Counted from the stretch's first letter, positions 1 through 11,416 are shown. The stretch: DNA of 64,000 bases from Batillaria attramentaria (GCA_018292915.2 JACVVK020000087.1:1140001-1204000), one strand, 5' to 3'. Notes: generated from the sequence alone by a model not told the origin. Numbers and translations: made by a program.

Positions 1-188
1 TCGTGAGTTACTTCGGCACTAATCACGGAATCGTGATGAACGCCTCAGTGGAAGCGTGTGTCTGCGAGAAATCGAGAAATTAATGATCAGCTGCAGACAC
101 CAAAACTGTTCTTCCACAGAGAGTCAAACCGAATGTGAAGCCTTAGCGCTGACACTTAGATCTGTAACCAAGGCAGATAATTTTATGG

Positions 189-233
<45 letters not shown>
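189..233. repeat. (CA)n microsatellite
   Basis: About 22 uninterrupted CA units. Short ORFs across it are artefacts. Confidence 0.95.
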
Positions 234-236
<3 letters not shown>

Positions 237-1861
237 ATCCCGTCCCTCTCTGTCTCCGTTTGCTCTGCTGCCCTTCCACAGAGAATCTGAGAATTTAATG
301 CTCCGCTGCAGAGCCGAAACTCAGTGTTCTTCCACAATCAGTCGGACCTCAAGTAATGTCTGGCGCTGGCGCTTATATTAGATCTGTAACCAAGGTAGAT
401 AATTTTAGCAAAGGTAGATAATTTTCAGGGCAAACAGGTACGTGTGTACGGACACCGTACACACACGGAGGCACAGATGCTCTGTCCTTCCACAGACGAA
501 GTTCCTCCGATAATAAGACAGGGGTTCAGTTTTAGGGGCCTTGTTTTCCCGGAAACTCGTGAGCGTCTTGGGATTAGATTGTGCGTAAATGGGGTTCCCA
601 AATCATTAGCTGCCTCTGTGTCTGGTATCGCCTTTTTCCTTCATTATTATCCTCTCTCTCTCTCTCTCTCTCTCATGTCTATTTTATCTGTTCATTTTTT
701 TTTGTACTCTTCGTTCTGCCGAAAATCTTTCCCAGAAACTTGTCAGAGATAATGAGGTTCATTATTACTGTCACGTGTGTTTGTCTGTTTGTTTGTTTGT
801 TTGTTTCAGTAAAATAATTTTTGTAGACGGAAATGCGTGTGCATTTTATGCATATTGTTCGTTCTTGTGCGACGTAAGGTGGTTAAGAAAAACGATATGT
901 CGATGATTCTGCAGCTGAATTTGTTCTTTTGGCCGACAAATATTTTCAAACAGAACAAAGAGCCAACCAGGGTTTCAAACAGAAAAGAAGAAGAAGAGGA
1001 AGAAGCAACTAGTGACAGCCTCGTCGTTAGGGTTAGGGACGGAGCCAGATTGGGGCTGGTGGCTGGTACGGCCAGTCACAGCATGGCTGACAACCTACCT
1101 ATAGCTGCACTGAAGTAGACTTGACAAATACAAGAGACACCCAAAGTCTGTGCCAATCCCAAAGTCACGATCCCCGCCGGAAACGGAAGCTGCGAATGGC
1201 GCATGGGCGATGGCGCGTGCATCCGGGCACTGAGAAGATAGAAGCATATGAAGCACGTGCTGCGACATTGTGTGGGGGTTAGGGGCACGTGGGTTGTGAA
1301 AAGTGCACACAAACAAGGCACAGCAATCACATCCGTTATAACATGGACCAAGAACACGAGCAAGAGAGAGAGAGAGAGAGAGAAGGGGGGGGGGGGGGTC
1401 TTGCATACAGAGAAAGACAGAGAGAGCGTCTTGCATGTCAGTTAGGGCTGACATCTGAGAAAAAAATTGCTGACCGAATTGATATAGCCTGTGCACCAAA
1501 ACCGCTCATCTTACATCATCACCTAACAGCGGACGCCAATATCCATTTAAGGTTTGGCTTAATAGTACGTCAAAAGCTAGCTTGCTTGTTCTGTTTCAGT
1601 TTGATAGTCAGTACTGGCTAGCAGTAATAGCAGTCCAGTCCTAAATGGAAAGCAAGTCCCTAAGAACGCACACCTTCTGCATTATCAGAGGTATGTCACT
1701 ACATACAAGAACAGTCTCCATGTCCAAATTTATGGATTGTCACTTTAGTCACTTACAGCGTCACTGTTACTCACAGTGTAGGTGACAAAATGACAGTTTC
1801 GCCTTCAGTTTGCAGGCTGTAAACTGATTCAACGTACCTTTAAACTATCGTTCAAATCACT

Positions 1862-1930
1862 TTTGGCTTTTCTTAATCTGTCCTTTTGCGCCTTGATTTG
1901 GCTTTTCTTAATCTGTCCTTTTGCGCTACT
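1862..1930. repeat. 41-bp direct duplication
   Basis: TTGGCTTTTCTTAATCTGTC CTTTTGCGC occurs twice in succession. Confidence 0.75.
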
Positions 1931-2337
1931 AAAAAGGCGCACCCGCAGAAGAATCAATTTATATATATATATACACGTGTATTTATTTACGACGTACGTG
2001 CGTCAACAGGGAAGCACATTTGCGGCAAGCTCTAAATCCTCCAGCGCGGCTACCACGTACGGCAAATCACGGCGAAGGCGTCACGAAGCAGCACCGGCAT
2101 AACAAAGTGACTGACGTGCCTCCAGCGCTGAAACCGACAAGAGGACAAGCCACACAGGCCCGGGGTGAAGAGCCTGAAAAGGACAGACTAATTAGGGTTG
2201 CCAGGGAGCCGAGAGCCAGCCGAGAGATGAAAACAAAGTTAACTGATACCACCCATTTACGCAGTGTCCAGTGTCTACCGGGGGGGGGGGGGGGGGGGGG
2301 GGGGCGCTAATCAAAACGGCGACATGCAACTTCGATT

Positions 2338-2440
2338 CAACGTCAAGTCAAAGTCAAAGTCTTTTATTTTTTGTGACCGACTAAAAGGAAAAGAATCAAA
2401 AATAAATAAATAAACAAATAAATAAATAAACATACAAGAA
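2338..2440 (-). mobile_element. Retroposon 3' tail, family B
   Basis: Minus strand ends AAAAGACTTTGACTTTGACT in a (TTGAC)-type repeat, and carries (TTTA)n upstream. Same end as 30041-30105. Confidence 0.45.
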
Positions 2441-2686
2441 CCATCAAATTTGTTACAGTGGTACAACAGAAAAGTAGCAGTTGGCACACACCTTTGAGCA
2501 TGTTAATGAGCTAACAAGACACAACAGACGAGACAAAACCAAAGTAATAACTGAATCAAACGCTTCGACATGAATTGCTCGCAGTAAAAGCTCACGCTTC
2601 AGCCTGAACACTGAATCCCCTCAAACCTGAGGAGACCGCGTGCTGTCGGGCCAATCGCACTTAAGTCTTCAAATCTGTGTGTTGTC

Positions 2687-2985
2687 CCTACACCGCGCTG
2701 TCTCACCTAAGCGCACGTGATTCTTCGGGCTAAACTCTAGACTGGGATAACACCATTATGTTTGAAATACGAGCAAGTTCTTTCCCAGGTGCTGTAGTCA
2801 GATACGTAAACCTTGCGTGCAGCACAGTCGCACCTACATGTTCAGATGTATTGTCCGTACACCGCGCTGTCCACCACAGAGCACGTGATTCTTCGGGCTG
2901 AACTCTAGACTGAGATAACACCATTATGTGTGAAATACGAGCAAGTTCTTTCCCAGGTGTGGTAGTCAGATATATAAACCTTCGG
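2687..2985. repeat. About 174-bp tandem duplication
   Basis: ACACCGCGCTGTC...CACGTGATTCTTCGGGC and GAAATACGAGCAAGTTCTTT occur in two copies (2691-2815 and 2861-2985). Confidence 0.75.
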
Positions 2986-3091
2986 TGCGAAACCAGAGAT
3001 GTTAAGACAGCTTGGCGTTTGTCCTGTGCTACTCCGGTTAAACGTTTTGAAGACGACTGCTCTCCGGCAAAACCATTTGATTGAAATACAA

Positions 3092-3273
3092 GGGTGGGTG
3101 AGTGGGTGGGTGGGTGGGTGTTTGGGAGTTTAATGTCCTTTTCCACCACGTAAGGGTGATATCAAAGACGGGGCAACGAGGAAAAGGCGATCACAATATC
3201 TGGCCCCAGCCGGGATTCGAATTCACGACCCGAGCATTGAGAGCCCAACGCTTTACCATTCGACTGTCCCCGG
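3092..3273 (-). mobile_element. tRNA-derived SINE, family 1
   Basis: Head has an A box (GGTAAAGCG here) and a B box with GTTCGAATCC-like sequence; body contains GGGGCAACGAG on the plus strand and the GTGGAAAAGGACATTAAACT end followed by a (CCCA)n tail. Minus orientation. One of twelve copies in the first 26 kb. Confidence 0.8.
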
Positions 3274-3275
3274 TG

Positions 3276-3560
3276 TCGTAGAATATTTCGGGACCAGGAT
3301 AAATCGGAACCGGTTCCCAAAAATCCTAGGATATTTCAGAACCATTCCCATTTATCCCGCACCTGCCAGACAAAATTCATGTGGGCTAATGACCTTCTAG
3401 ACGGTTCCGAAATATGCTGGTGGTTTTCAAATATCCTGTCACTAGAGTCAGGATAAATCGGAATGGTTCTGAAAAATCCTGCCACCAGGGCCAGGATAAA
3501 TCGGAATGGTTCCCATTCGCCCCGGTTCCGAAATATCCTGTGACACCGGCTCCCCTGTTT
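3276..3560. repeat. Palindromic minisatellite-like array
   Basis: CAGGATAAATCGGAATGGTT and GGTTCCGAAATATCCTG recur several times in both orientations. Confidence 0.65.
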
Positions 3561-3710
3561 GAAATACGAGCACGCATGCACGTGTCTTTACGTTGTTGTC
3601 ACCTAACTGTCAATAAAAGTCGTTTATGGATGATCAGTGGGTCCTTCCTTTTACACAGACAAACCGAAGTCCATGGAATTTTGTTTGTTTGTCGTTGTTG
3701 TTTTTGTTAA

Positions 3711-3842
3711 GATAGTCGAATGGTAGAGCGTTTGACTCTCAATGCTCGGGTCGTGAGTTCGAATCCCGGCTGGGGCTTTAAAAAATTGGGCTGGCCTTTT
3801 TCTCGTTGCCCCATTTTTGATATCACCCTTACGTGGTGAAAT
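3711..3842 (+). mobile_element. SINE family 1
   Basis: GAATGGTAGAGCGTTTGACT, B box GAGTTCGAATCCCGGC, GTTGCCCC body; the tail after ACGTGGTG is lost. Confidence 0.75.
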
Positions 3843-3878
3843 CCATTGAGTTTGTTTGTTTGTTGTTGTTGTTGTTGG

Positions 3879-4025
3879 GATAGTCGAATGGTAGAGCATT
3901 GGACTCTTAATGCTCGGGTCGTGAGTTCGAATCCCGGCTGGGGCCAGAATATTTGTGCTGGCCTTTTTCTCGTTGCCCCATTTTTTTACCACCCTTACGT
4001 GGTGGAAAAGGACGTTAAACTCCTA
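3879..4025 (+). mobile_element. SINE family 1
   Basis: Second copy 36 bp after the previous one, separated by a (GTT)n run. B box intact; ends GTGGAAAAGGACGTTAAACT. Confidence 0.75.
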
Positions 4026-4529
4026 CTTGTTGTTTTCCTGTTGGTGCTACTTACCTTTCAAAATGGAGAAATCTGTGCTGGATTTCAGATTAAGAAAGGG
4101 TACTTTTAAACCTAAAGCGGCTTACTACATCAACCGTTACTACATCATGTTATGCAGATATGTGCATATTTAGATTTCATACACGTGGCTTTCATTGTTG
4201 AGAGGTTCAGAGCCGCAACTGTCGTCAAAAATAATTATGGAAATGAAACAGCACCAGAAAAAAAACTCCCCGCCGTCTTGGTTTCGTGCCTAGGGAGTAG
4301 GGTTTTTGTATCTAACGACCACACTGAGGAAAGAAGGGGCCTGCGATAAGCAAATGGACAGGTCTGGTTCACCAGAGGAAAAAAAAAACCCAAAAAACAC
4401 CGGAGTTGTAAAGCCGTGGTTTATCCTTCGTCGCTGGCTTCCACGTACGATCATTAGTGTGTCAGCGTCTCTCTCTCTCCCCCCCCCTCTCTCTCTCTCT
4501 CCCCCCCCCTCTCTCTCTCTGTGTGAGAG

Positions 4530-4650
4530 CAGGTATAGCAGAATGGTAGAGCGTTGAACTTTCAATGCTCGGGTCGTGAGTTCGAATCCCGGGCGGCTGG
4601 GGCCTTGTGCTGGCCCACCCACCCCATATATCATATTGCGCATATGTGGG
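4530..4650 (+). mobile_element. SINE family 1, degenerate
   Basis: GAATGGTAGAGCGTTGAACT and GAGTTCGAATCCCGGGCGGC with a small insertion; body mostly lost, followed by a (GT)n tract at 4684-4744. Confidence 0.6.
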
Positions 4651-4681
4651 TTCGTATCGTATGTCTGACGGACCTTTACTT

Positions 4682-4683
<2 letters not shown>

Positions 4684-4744
<61 letters not shown>
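4684..4744. repeat. (GT)n microsatellite
   Basis: About 30 GT units following a degenerate SINE. Confidence 0.95.
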
Positions 4745-4748
<4 letters not shown>

Positions 4749-4876
4749 ATGTATGTGTTTTGGATTTTACATTTCGTTGAAATTTATCAGCAACAGCTAA
4801 TCACATATATTTACAAATATTTTCTGTCAAATCACCAGTTAACATTGTTAATAGTTCGTGTTCTCTCTCTCTCTCT

Positions 4877-4908
<32 letters not shown>

Positions 4909-5164
4909 GTCCCCAAGAAATCGGGCAACCCGCTAAAGTACTTAACGACAAGAAAAGATAGCGCACGGCTCAGGATTGATCCACTGGTCAAACAAAGCAG
5001 CTTATAAAATATTGAGCAAGAGCAGCAGCGTTCTCGCGTATACTAATACTCCAGCGTTTTCCTTCCATTAAGTTCCGGAATCTGGTTTCACGTAGGTCTG
5101 CTTAAAATCGCGGAAAGAGGCGAGGCCGACAACAGCACAAGCGAAAGAGGGCAAAGAACCCAAA

Positions 5165-5452
5165 GAATTTTTTTTTTTACTACTTTATTATCCCTTTCGG
5201 GAAATTCGGGCTGCTTCCCCCGGAGGAAGCGCGTCGCCGCGGTGCAGCGCCCTTTAAAAAAAAAATTGCTGGGGGAGGAAAGCCGGATAACCCCGGAGAG
5301 AAACCCCCGATGAGCAGCCCGGCAGCCAGGAAAAAACGGTATCACATATCACAAGCTCGACCTGGGCTCGAACCCACGCTTCATCGCCATGACATTGGTG
5401 GCGGCCGTTCAGCTAAATCCGACACGCTACCTATTAGACCACCGCTCACCCG
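5165..5452 (-). mobile_element. tRNA-like SINE, family 4
   Basis: Minus strand has GTGGTCTAATAGGTAGCGTG (A box) and GTGGGTTCGAGCCCA (B box); the distal end is GCCCGAATTTCCCGAAAGGG followed by ATAATAAAGTA. A tail fragment of the same kind lies at about 44262-44320. Confidence 0.55.
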
Positions 5453-5455
5453 TAA

Positions 5456-7390
5456 AGAATGAAGAAAAACAACAGTAGATATCAACAGGTCGTTCTTGTT
5501 TCAGAGGAGAGAAATGTCCTGGTTTGTTCGTCAGTTTTCCAGCGACATACCACGCGGCATACCCGGCGTCAACAGAAAACATTTCACATCCCTGGTGGGC
5601 AGGAATCTGGCTGGATCGCTCCTTCAAAATTGAGTCAAAATTACGTGCAGGCTCGTTTACGTTTCAGCCACACTCCTGTACACATGCACGCACAAAATTA
5701 GTATCAAGTGTGCACGCAAAAAACTGATCCCACGTCCATCTTTCGAAAGAGTAGGCTGTGGCCGGTGGCGTGGTAAACAGAAATACTGTCGCACCGCGCA
5801 CCAGAGTGAATAGCAGGGTGGAGGTTTGCACACAAAGTAGCACTTAGCAGAAGCAAGTTTTTAATGCTTCGTCCTCCAGCCCTGCGGCGCTTTGAGGGCC
5901 TCCTAAGAAACGGATAACGTGCGCTGGGGATTAGTCATACCATCAGTACTATACATTTCAGCCCCGCTGTCAGGCCAACCTGGACACTGACCTCCGTCAG
6001 GCGAACGGCTGTCACGTGATACAGGCAGGTCAGCCTAGCTGCCTCTCTGTCGGCCTCTCTCCATGGCTTACTTATCGACTCTCGTGACTTCAGAGGAGTG
6101 CGGTTTAACTTTTTCACCTTTCACCAGCAGTGTTCCCAGCTCTATATCACGTTCTGAAAGCGAACTTCAGCGCCACCGAGCAAATCTCCTCAGAGCCAGA
6201 GAGGTGTGCGCTGATGCCTTGCGCTGCAACCAAAGCTGGACACACATGTTATGCATGCCTTTGCTGCGCCATTATTATGGGCCTGTGAACTACTCTTCCT
6301 TATATGCTCTTCAAGTGGTCAACTGACTTACTTATGTATATTCCGTCGAATATGCACTGCCAGAATCAACTGACTTGTTGTTTTTGTTGTTGTTGTTTTT
6401 GGCAACCTTCTTTGATTGAAAATCCTCGAGAAATAAACGTAAGGTTCGCCCGCACTAGATTATTCAGTCAGTGCATTAGCAAACAATGTAACAATGACAG
6501 CGATAGGCTCAGCAATTTGCTCAATGCAGCGATTGCTTGCTTAGCTGTGATTGGCCGGCAATTGCAATCGCGCCTTCAAGCGGTTCTCCGCGGCCGTGCG
6601 ATGTATCCTTCTTTCATGGACACCCTGTTATCGGCGGAGTCGACTGTCGCCGGGCAGGAGAATTCGTTCTATACTTTCCCTTCTACTTCGTCTTTGAAAA
6701 TATTCACTGAGTGTGCGGAATACACGTGACCTCGGAACACGCTACGTTCTACAGTGTAATAAAATCCTCGCAGCTGTTTCACCAGCATTGTCACTGAGTC
6801 GATCGATACTTGGTCACCTAAGGCTTGATGCATGAACAAAGACTTGTCTAGTCTGAGAAAACCTAGTAATGGTAGCAATAGCGCCTTTTTTTTCTTTTTT
6901 TTAAGTGTAAGCAAAAAATAAAAATAAAAAAAAGGATTTATGGAGGCGGCCGTGCTGAGCTGGTAGCGACCACCAGCTATGACCGACAAAGCCAACCCAC
7001 AAACTGAGAGAGAAGCAGCTGTACGTAGGAGCACGGTACCACACCATTGGCTGTCGAAATAAACCCAAACCGGTTCGCTAATTCGGTCATTTCCGATTCA
7101 AGGGACACAGTTTAGATAGCCAATCAATGCGGGCAGACCAATTCGCCCTCCAGTGTATTGTGAAACCGCACAAACGGTCCATACAATTTCCGCCTCGCTG
7201 ATAGCAATACATATGACTGAGAAAGAACATAACCGAACGAGAACGTATCTCTAGGCTTGTGGTGTATTGTTAAACTGCACTACCAATGGAGTCTGAGGTT
7301 TTGGTAGTTATGGAAGGTGACTTCGGTATCTTGAAGGAGTAGCTGGCGTGCTCCGGCTAAAAGATTACACAGTTAATTCGCCCCCCCCCC
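5456..7390. other. Unassigned unique sequence
   Basis: No recognised gene. The ORF at 6304-6729 (plus, contains SNLLNAAIACLAVIGRQLQS) has balanced composition but no start context, splice evidence or family I recognise; it could be an exon or chance. Confidence 0.3.
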
Positions 7391-7391
7391 C

Positions 7392-7464
<73 letters not shown>
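7392..7464. repeat. (CA)n microsatellite
   Basis: About 36 units, preceded by a C run. Confidence 0.95.
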
Positions 7465-7539
7465 GTGGATACAAACCAGGAAAACTGTGTTTTCTTGTCA
7501 ATCGTCAACGGAGTGTTTTTCTCCTCGTACGACATTTAT

Positions 7540-7810
7540 TACTCTTTACGACTACTCGTCCGATTTTTAGGACTATTTGTACGGACTACTCGTACGGTCT
7601 TTAGGACTACTCGTTCGATTTTCAGGACTACTCGTCCGATTTTTATGACTATTTGTACGGACTACTCGTACGGTTTTTATGACTACTCGTTCGATTTTCA
7701 GGACTACTCGTAGGGTCTTTACGACGATTCGTACGGTCTTAACGACTATTCGTACGATTCTTAGAACTACTCGTACGATTTTAGGACTACTCGTACGATC
7801 TTTATAACAG
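7540..7810. repeat. About 21-bp minisatellite
   Basis: Repeats of GACTACTCGTACGATTTTTA with TCGTCC/TCGTAC/TTGTAC variants, following (CA)n at 7392-7464. The antisense ORF 7573-7818 (VRVVLRIVRIVVK) is a by-product. Confidence 0.85.
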
Positions 7811-8070
7811 CGTAACACATTTGTTTCGCGGCCTGCTAGGCTGACGGTGGTGATGTGAGTTGGTCCCGTGCTCTCGATTTTCGTGCGACGAGTCGACCCC
7901 TGGCCTACAGGCTAGGCAAGAGTAAAGAAATAGACGACTCCACTTCTGTCAACCAACAGGGGCAAGATCCCAGAATTCAGCCAATTGCGTGCCGTGGCGT
8001 CAGTAATGAGCATAACAGAGGGGCGCAACTCTGCTCTAACCGGTCTCCTCTGTCTTGTCTGGGCGGACAT

Positions 8071-8124
8071 GAAAATTCCCCATGAGGGATTAATAAAGTA
8101 ATCTTAACTTATCTTATCTTATAA
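8071..8124 (+). mobile_element. Retroposon 3' tail, family C
   Basis: AAATTCCCCATGAGGGATTA then AATAAAGTAATCTTA and (TCTTA)n. Same type at 63885-63945 on the minus strand. Confidence 0.5.
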
Positions 8125-8186
8125 CAAATATTTGCAGGGTCGGCAAACTTTCTTGCCAGACACTACAAAGAGGGAAGCTTGTAGTT

Positions 8187-8483
8187 TGATATGACTGAAA
8201 CGTGGAAAGAAAGCAGAGTCCACTGACGTCATTTGAGGAAAGAGATCATTACGTCAATCTCTTTCATCTTGAAATCATCCTTTTTTTCATGCAATGACGT
8301 CATGGACGTGGGCGTTTTGCCAATACACGACACTGAGAGTAAAAGGGGCGGGGCTTTGATATCACTGAAACGTGGAAAGAAAGCAGTAAAGTCCACTGAC
8401 GTCATTTGAGGAAAGAGACCATTACATCAATCTCTTTCATCTTGAAATCATCCTTTTTTTCTTTTTTTCATGCAATGACGTCA
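8187..8483. repeat. 170-bp tandem duplication with four CRE palindromes
   Basis: Two copies (about 8187-8302 and 8358-8483) of a segment from CTGAAACGTGGAAAGAAAGC to GCAATGACGTCATG. TGACGTCA at 8224-8231, 8295-8302, 8397-8404 and 8476-8483. Lies just 3' of the GPCR gene. Confidence 0.8.
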
Positions 8484-8780
8484 TGGGCGTAGTGCGCTTT
8501 GGCTTGCCGAGTGGAGTCGTCTATTGTGACCGCACCAAAACGTTGCCCGCTCCGTCTGGCTGTATGAACTGGGCCTGTTTGTGTAGCTTGTCCGTGCAGT
8601 CAAGGATACAAGGAAATCAGGCCGACCTGGCAGTCTGACTGGGATTTTAAAAAAAATATTTTTTTTTTCAGCTGAACTGTTTCAGTTAGGGTAGCTGTCT
8701 GTTCCAATTCCACCCCGGCCATATCAATGTCCGTTAGGGCCGTCTCTAATCTCACTTCTGATGGGGACGTTGAGCCTCAA

Positions 8781-9941
8781 CTAACAAACCAACAGGCGGC
8801 CTGATGGTGGTGGAGCTGAGCTGAGCTTCACGGTTGTTAACATGGAAAATCTGGACGCGCCCTGTCGTGGCATCGACCTCGGGTGACGAACGTTCAAACG
8901 GCTTGCCCTCGCTCTGCGCCGTTTTTGGAGCAACATCTTGATGCCTTCCCAGAACCTGTAGTTCATAAAAGCGTACAGAAAAGGATTGAAGCAGGAGTTG
9001 GCGTGACCCAGCCAGCTGACGACCTTGAGCCACAGCAGCGGGACGCACGTGCCGCACTCGGCTGCGATCGGGGTGAGGACGAAGAAAGGGGTCCAGAGCG
9101 CCGAGAACGCCATGAGCAGGACGACGATAATCACTGCCGTGCGCTGGTGACCGAACGCTTCACCTATTGGCCGCTTTCTTTTTGACAGCATCTCCAGGGA
9201 CGCCACCCTGTGGAGTGCGACAAAAATGGAATCTTTGCGTGAAAAGTACTCGCTACGTGAGGGAGTCGGCCTGAACCCGTGCGCTTGGTACAGAAACTTT
9301 GACCTGGACGCCTCTGTCGTGTGAGAGAACACGAGGCTGTAGTTGCAAGTCATGATGGTCAGCGGTATGCCGAACCGGACGACGGACGACACGACAGCGC
9401 TGGGGAAGTCGAGAGCCGAGTAGCACTCGTCGCTGGAGAGTCCCTCCTCCGAGGACGCGTCTTTCGTGAAGTTGTCCTCACGGCCATGCCGCGCGTTCTG
9501 ATAGGTAAACGCCACAGGGCCGGTTAATGCCGACAGCACCCACACGGAGACTAACAGCAACGCCGTCGTTCTGTCCGTCAGGAACGCGAAGTGAAGGTGC
9601 GTGTAGCGCACGTGCACGACCCTCTCGAACGACACGGCGCACAGGTTCAGAATGGACGCCGTGGAAAACATCATGTCCGAGGTGAGCCACACGTCGCACA
9701 TCTCGTCCCCGAACGGCCAGCGCTGCAGGGTTTCGTACGCGACGCCAGGCAGCATGACGACGAGAGTGACGAGGAGATCGGCGACGGCCAGGGATACGAG
9801 GAAGAAGTTGCTGTTGCGCCTCAGGTGCCGGATTCCGTACACGGTGTAACAGATGATGACGTTGCCGGCCGTGCCCACCACCACCAGCAGGCTGAGGCCG
9901 GAAAACACTGCCGCCTGCCCCGCCGCGGTCAACCGCTCTCC
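8781..9941 (-). CDS. Class A amine-like GPCR, 7TM exon (N-terminal exon missing)
   Basis: Seven-transmembrane receptor expected at the plasma membrane. Numbering from the Leu codon at 9932: GN of TM1 at residue 24; LAVAD of TM2 (Asp52, position 2.50); Cys79 at the top of TM3 with partner Cys170 in loop 2; Asp86, exactly seven after Cys79, which is the 3.32 amine-binding Asp; SILNLC leading to ERV at 103-105 in place of DRY; Trp131 in TM4; Pro190 in TM5; FSALWTPFF with Trp280/Pro282 in TM6; NPFLY at 316-320 in TM7. Basic C-tail, stop at 8781. The third intracellular loop is short, about 55 residues. There is no in-frame ATG before TM1; an in-frame TAG lies just upstream and forms a TTTTAG splice acceptor, so I start the exon at 9941. 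An upstream exon must supply the extracellular N-terminus. Asp3.32 and WxPFF point to the biogenic-amine group (serotonin/dopamine/octopamine-like); the ligand is not predictable. Confidence 0.87.
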   Translation of the reverse strand, partial: GERLTAAGQAAVFSGLSLLVVVGTAGNVIICYTVYGIRHLRRNSNFFLVSLAVADLLVTLVVMLPGVAYETLQRWPFGDEMCDVWLTSDMMFSTASILNLCAVSFERVVHVRYTHLHFAFLTDRTTALLLVSVWVLSALTGPVAFTYQNARHGREDNFTKDASSEEGLSSDECYSALDFPSAVVSSVVRFGIPLTIMTCNYSLVFSHTTEASRSKFLYQAHGFRPTPSRSEYFSRKDSIFVALHRVASLEMLSKRKRPIGEAFGHQRTAVIIVVLLMAFSALWTPFFVLTPIAAECGTCVPLLWLKVVSWLGHANSCFNPFLYAFMNYRFWEGIKMLLQKRRRARASRLNVRHPRSMPRQGASRFSMLTTVKLSSAPPPSGRLLVC

Positions 9942-10225
9942 CTAAAACGGGATCATTATCATCAGAATCCATGTCGTCATCGTTAGCGTCGTCGTCAGTA
10001 TCAATCATCATCGTCATGTTGTCGTCAGCATCATTCGCGTCAGCACCGTTATCATTCATAAACATCAACTGATATCGGTCAACCGCTCCCCCTCAAAACG
10101 AAATCATTATCATCAGAATCCATGTCGTCATGGTCGTCGTCGGCATCAATCATCATTGTCATGTCGTCGTCAGCATCATTCGCGTCAGAATCGTTATCGT
10201 TTGTAGACACCAACTTTGACATCGT
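9939..10225. repeat. About 140-bp tandem duplication, Asp-codon-rich
   Basis: GGTCAACCGCTC...ATCATTATCATCAGAATCC and the (GTC/ATC)-rich stretch occur twice (about 9928-10066 and 10077-10215). The first copy includes the start of the GPCR exon, so about 12 bp of exon sequence plus the splice-acceptor side were copied. The minus frame reads runs of Asp and Asn; I regard it as repeat, not protein. Confidence 0.7.
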
Positions 10226-10904
10226 CACCGCCATTTTCATGACAGGAATCATCACCGCCCGCCGCCTTGCTTGTCATCAACGATCGCGGTTGTCTTTCCT
10301 TTGTTTGTCAAAATATTCGTCGCCGTCGTTGGCATTTTTATCATCAGGACGTCGACATCATCGTCTTTCACGTCAAAGTTGTCTTCGTCAGTATTAGTTG
10401 CGTCATTGTCGTTCAAGTTCCTAACGTTGTTACAAATACCATGAGCATAGACAATAACCACTTTATAATGTGTAGCCTTCAAATACTGAAAAAAACAAAA
10501 TGTCAGGGTACTTCTCCAAATGAAAGGCTACGCTTATGTAATATGTGTCATTTTGGCCTGCATTAGGAGAAAACACGATGTTCCGTGGTCTGAATGTTCG
10601 GGCCTGAAGTACATTTTCACCTGACAAGGTGTATGTGTAGCATTCTTTTTGTGCTAGCGTATCACGCTTACCTTCATTCAGATGCTGTTATGGGTGGAAG
10701 AATGGAAGAATGTGTACCCAGTCCCCTCTGGTTTTCACACGCAGACTGCCCCACAAAAAAATGACGTCACTGTCTTCATACATTTGACTGACTGACCTTT
10801 TTTGTCTAGCCGTCTGACGTCATTTCTTTTCTCTTTTGGACGCAATGACGGCATTCTCGTTCTTCAGTGTTTGTAAAATTCGTTCTATATCATTCTCCGT
10901 AATC

Positions 10905-11232
10905 ACAGACGTAAAGAGATAGACGCACCGCGGTGCCGGAAAAGTGACGCCGCCGCGCGCCATGTTGCTAGTACCTGGAAGTGCCAGCTGTTTACATAGC
11001 GCGCATAGCATTGGCCAGACGCTATCAGCTGTTTACATAGCGCGCATAGCATTGGTCCGGTTTATCTTACGTCACATTTCTGATGACGTCTTTCTAAAGA
11101 ACTTTGTATTTCGAACGAGGCGTCCTATACACAGAGCCTCTGAGTTCTGGCATTAGTAAGATGGCCGCGATAGCGACACTCGCAAGCAGCGTTGGCAGCG
11201 TGCGGCGGTGCGTCTATCTCTTTACGTCTGTG
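10905..11232. mobile_element. hAT-like MITE, 28-bp TIRs, 8-bp TSD
   Basis: Terminal inverted repeats begin CACAGACGTAAAGAGATAGA and continue for 28 bp (10905-10932, 11205-11232). The flanks are the identical octamer TCCGTAAT at 10897-10904 and 11233-11240. Eight-base duplications are the hAT hallmark. Inside, a unit containing AGCTGTTTACATAGCGCGCA occurs twice, 41 bp apart. No transposase. Confidence 0.85.
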
Positions 11233-11416
11233 TCCGTAATGGCAAATGTCGCGTGCAAAAAAAGTCATTTTGTCACGTGACATGACAGCATCGTGTTTAG
11301 GTTGAAATTCTTATACTCTTACTCTCAGTCTCTTAGAAATTACGCTGTATTCATTGTAGGAATAGCGGCGGTGTTTGCAACATCTAGAAGGATATCTCCC
11401 TGTTTTGGTTGTCAGT

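Larger units (their letters stand above)
1..3091. other. Gene-free repeat-rich flank
   Basis: CA, CT, GTTT and AAAT simple repeats, a poly-G run at 2281-2304, and the duplications listed separately. The ORFs here match no family I know. A GGGTTAGGGTTAGGG-like hit near 1027 has only two units. Confidence 0.5.

Noticed and set aside
1024..1045. Telomeric TTAGGG repeat
   Set aside because: Only about two units; not a telomere.
9478..10068. 196-codon minus ORF, Asp-rich then Arg-rich
   Set aside because: The first part is a GTC/ATC-type repeat and the second is an off-frame shadow of the GPCR.
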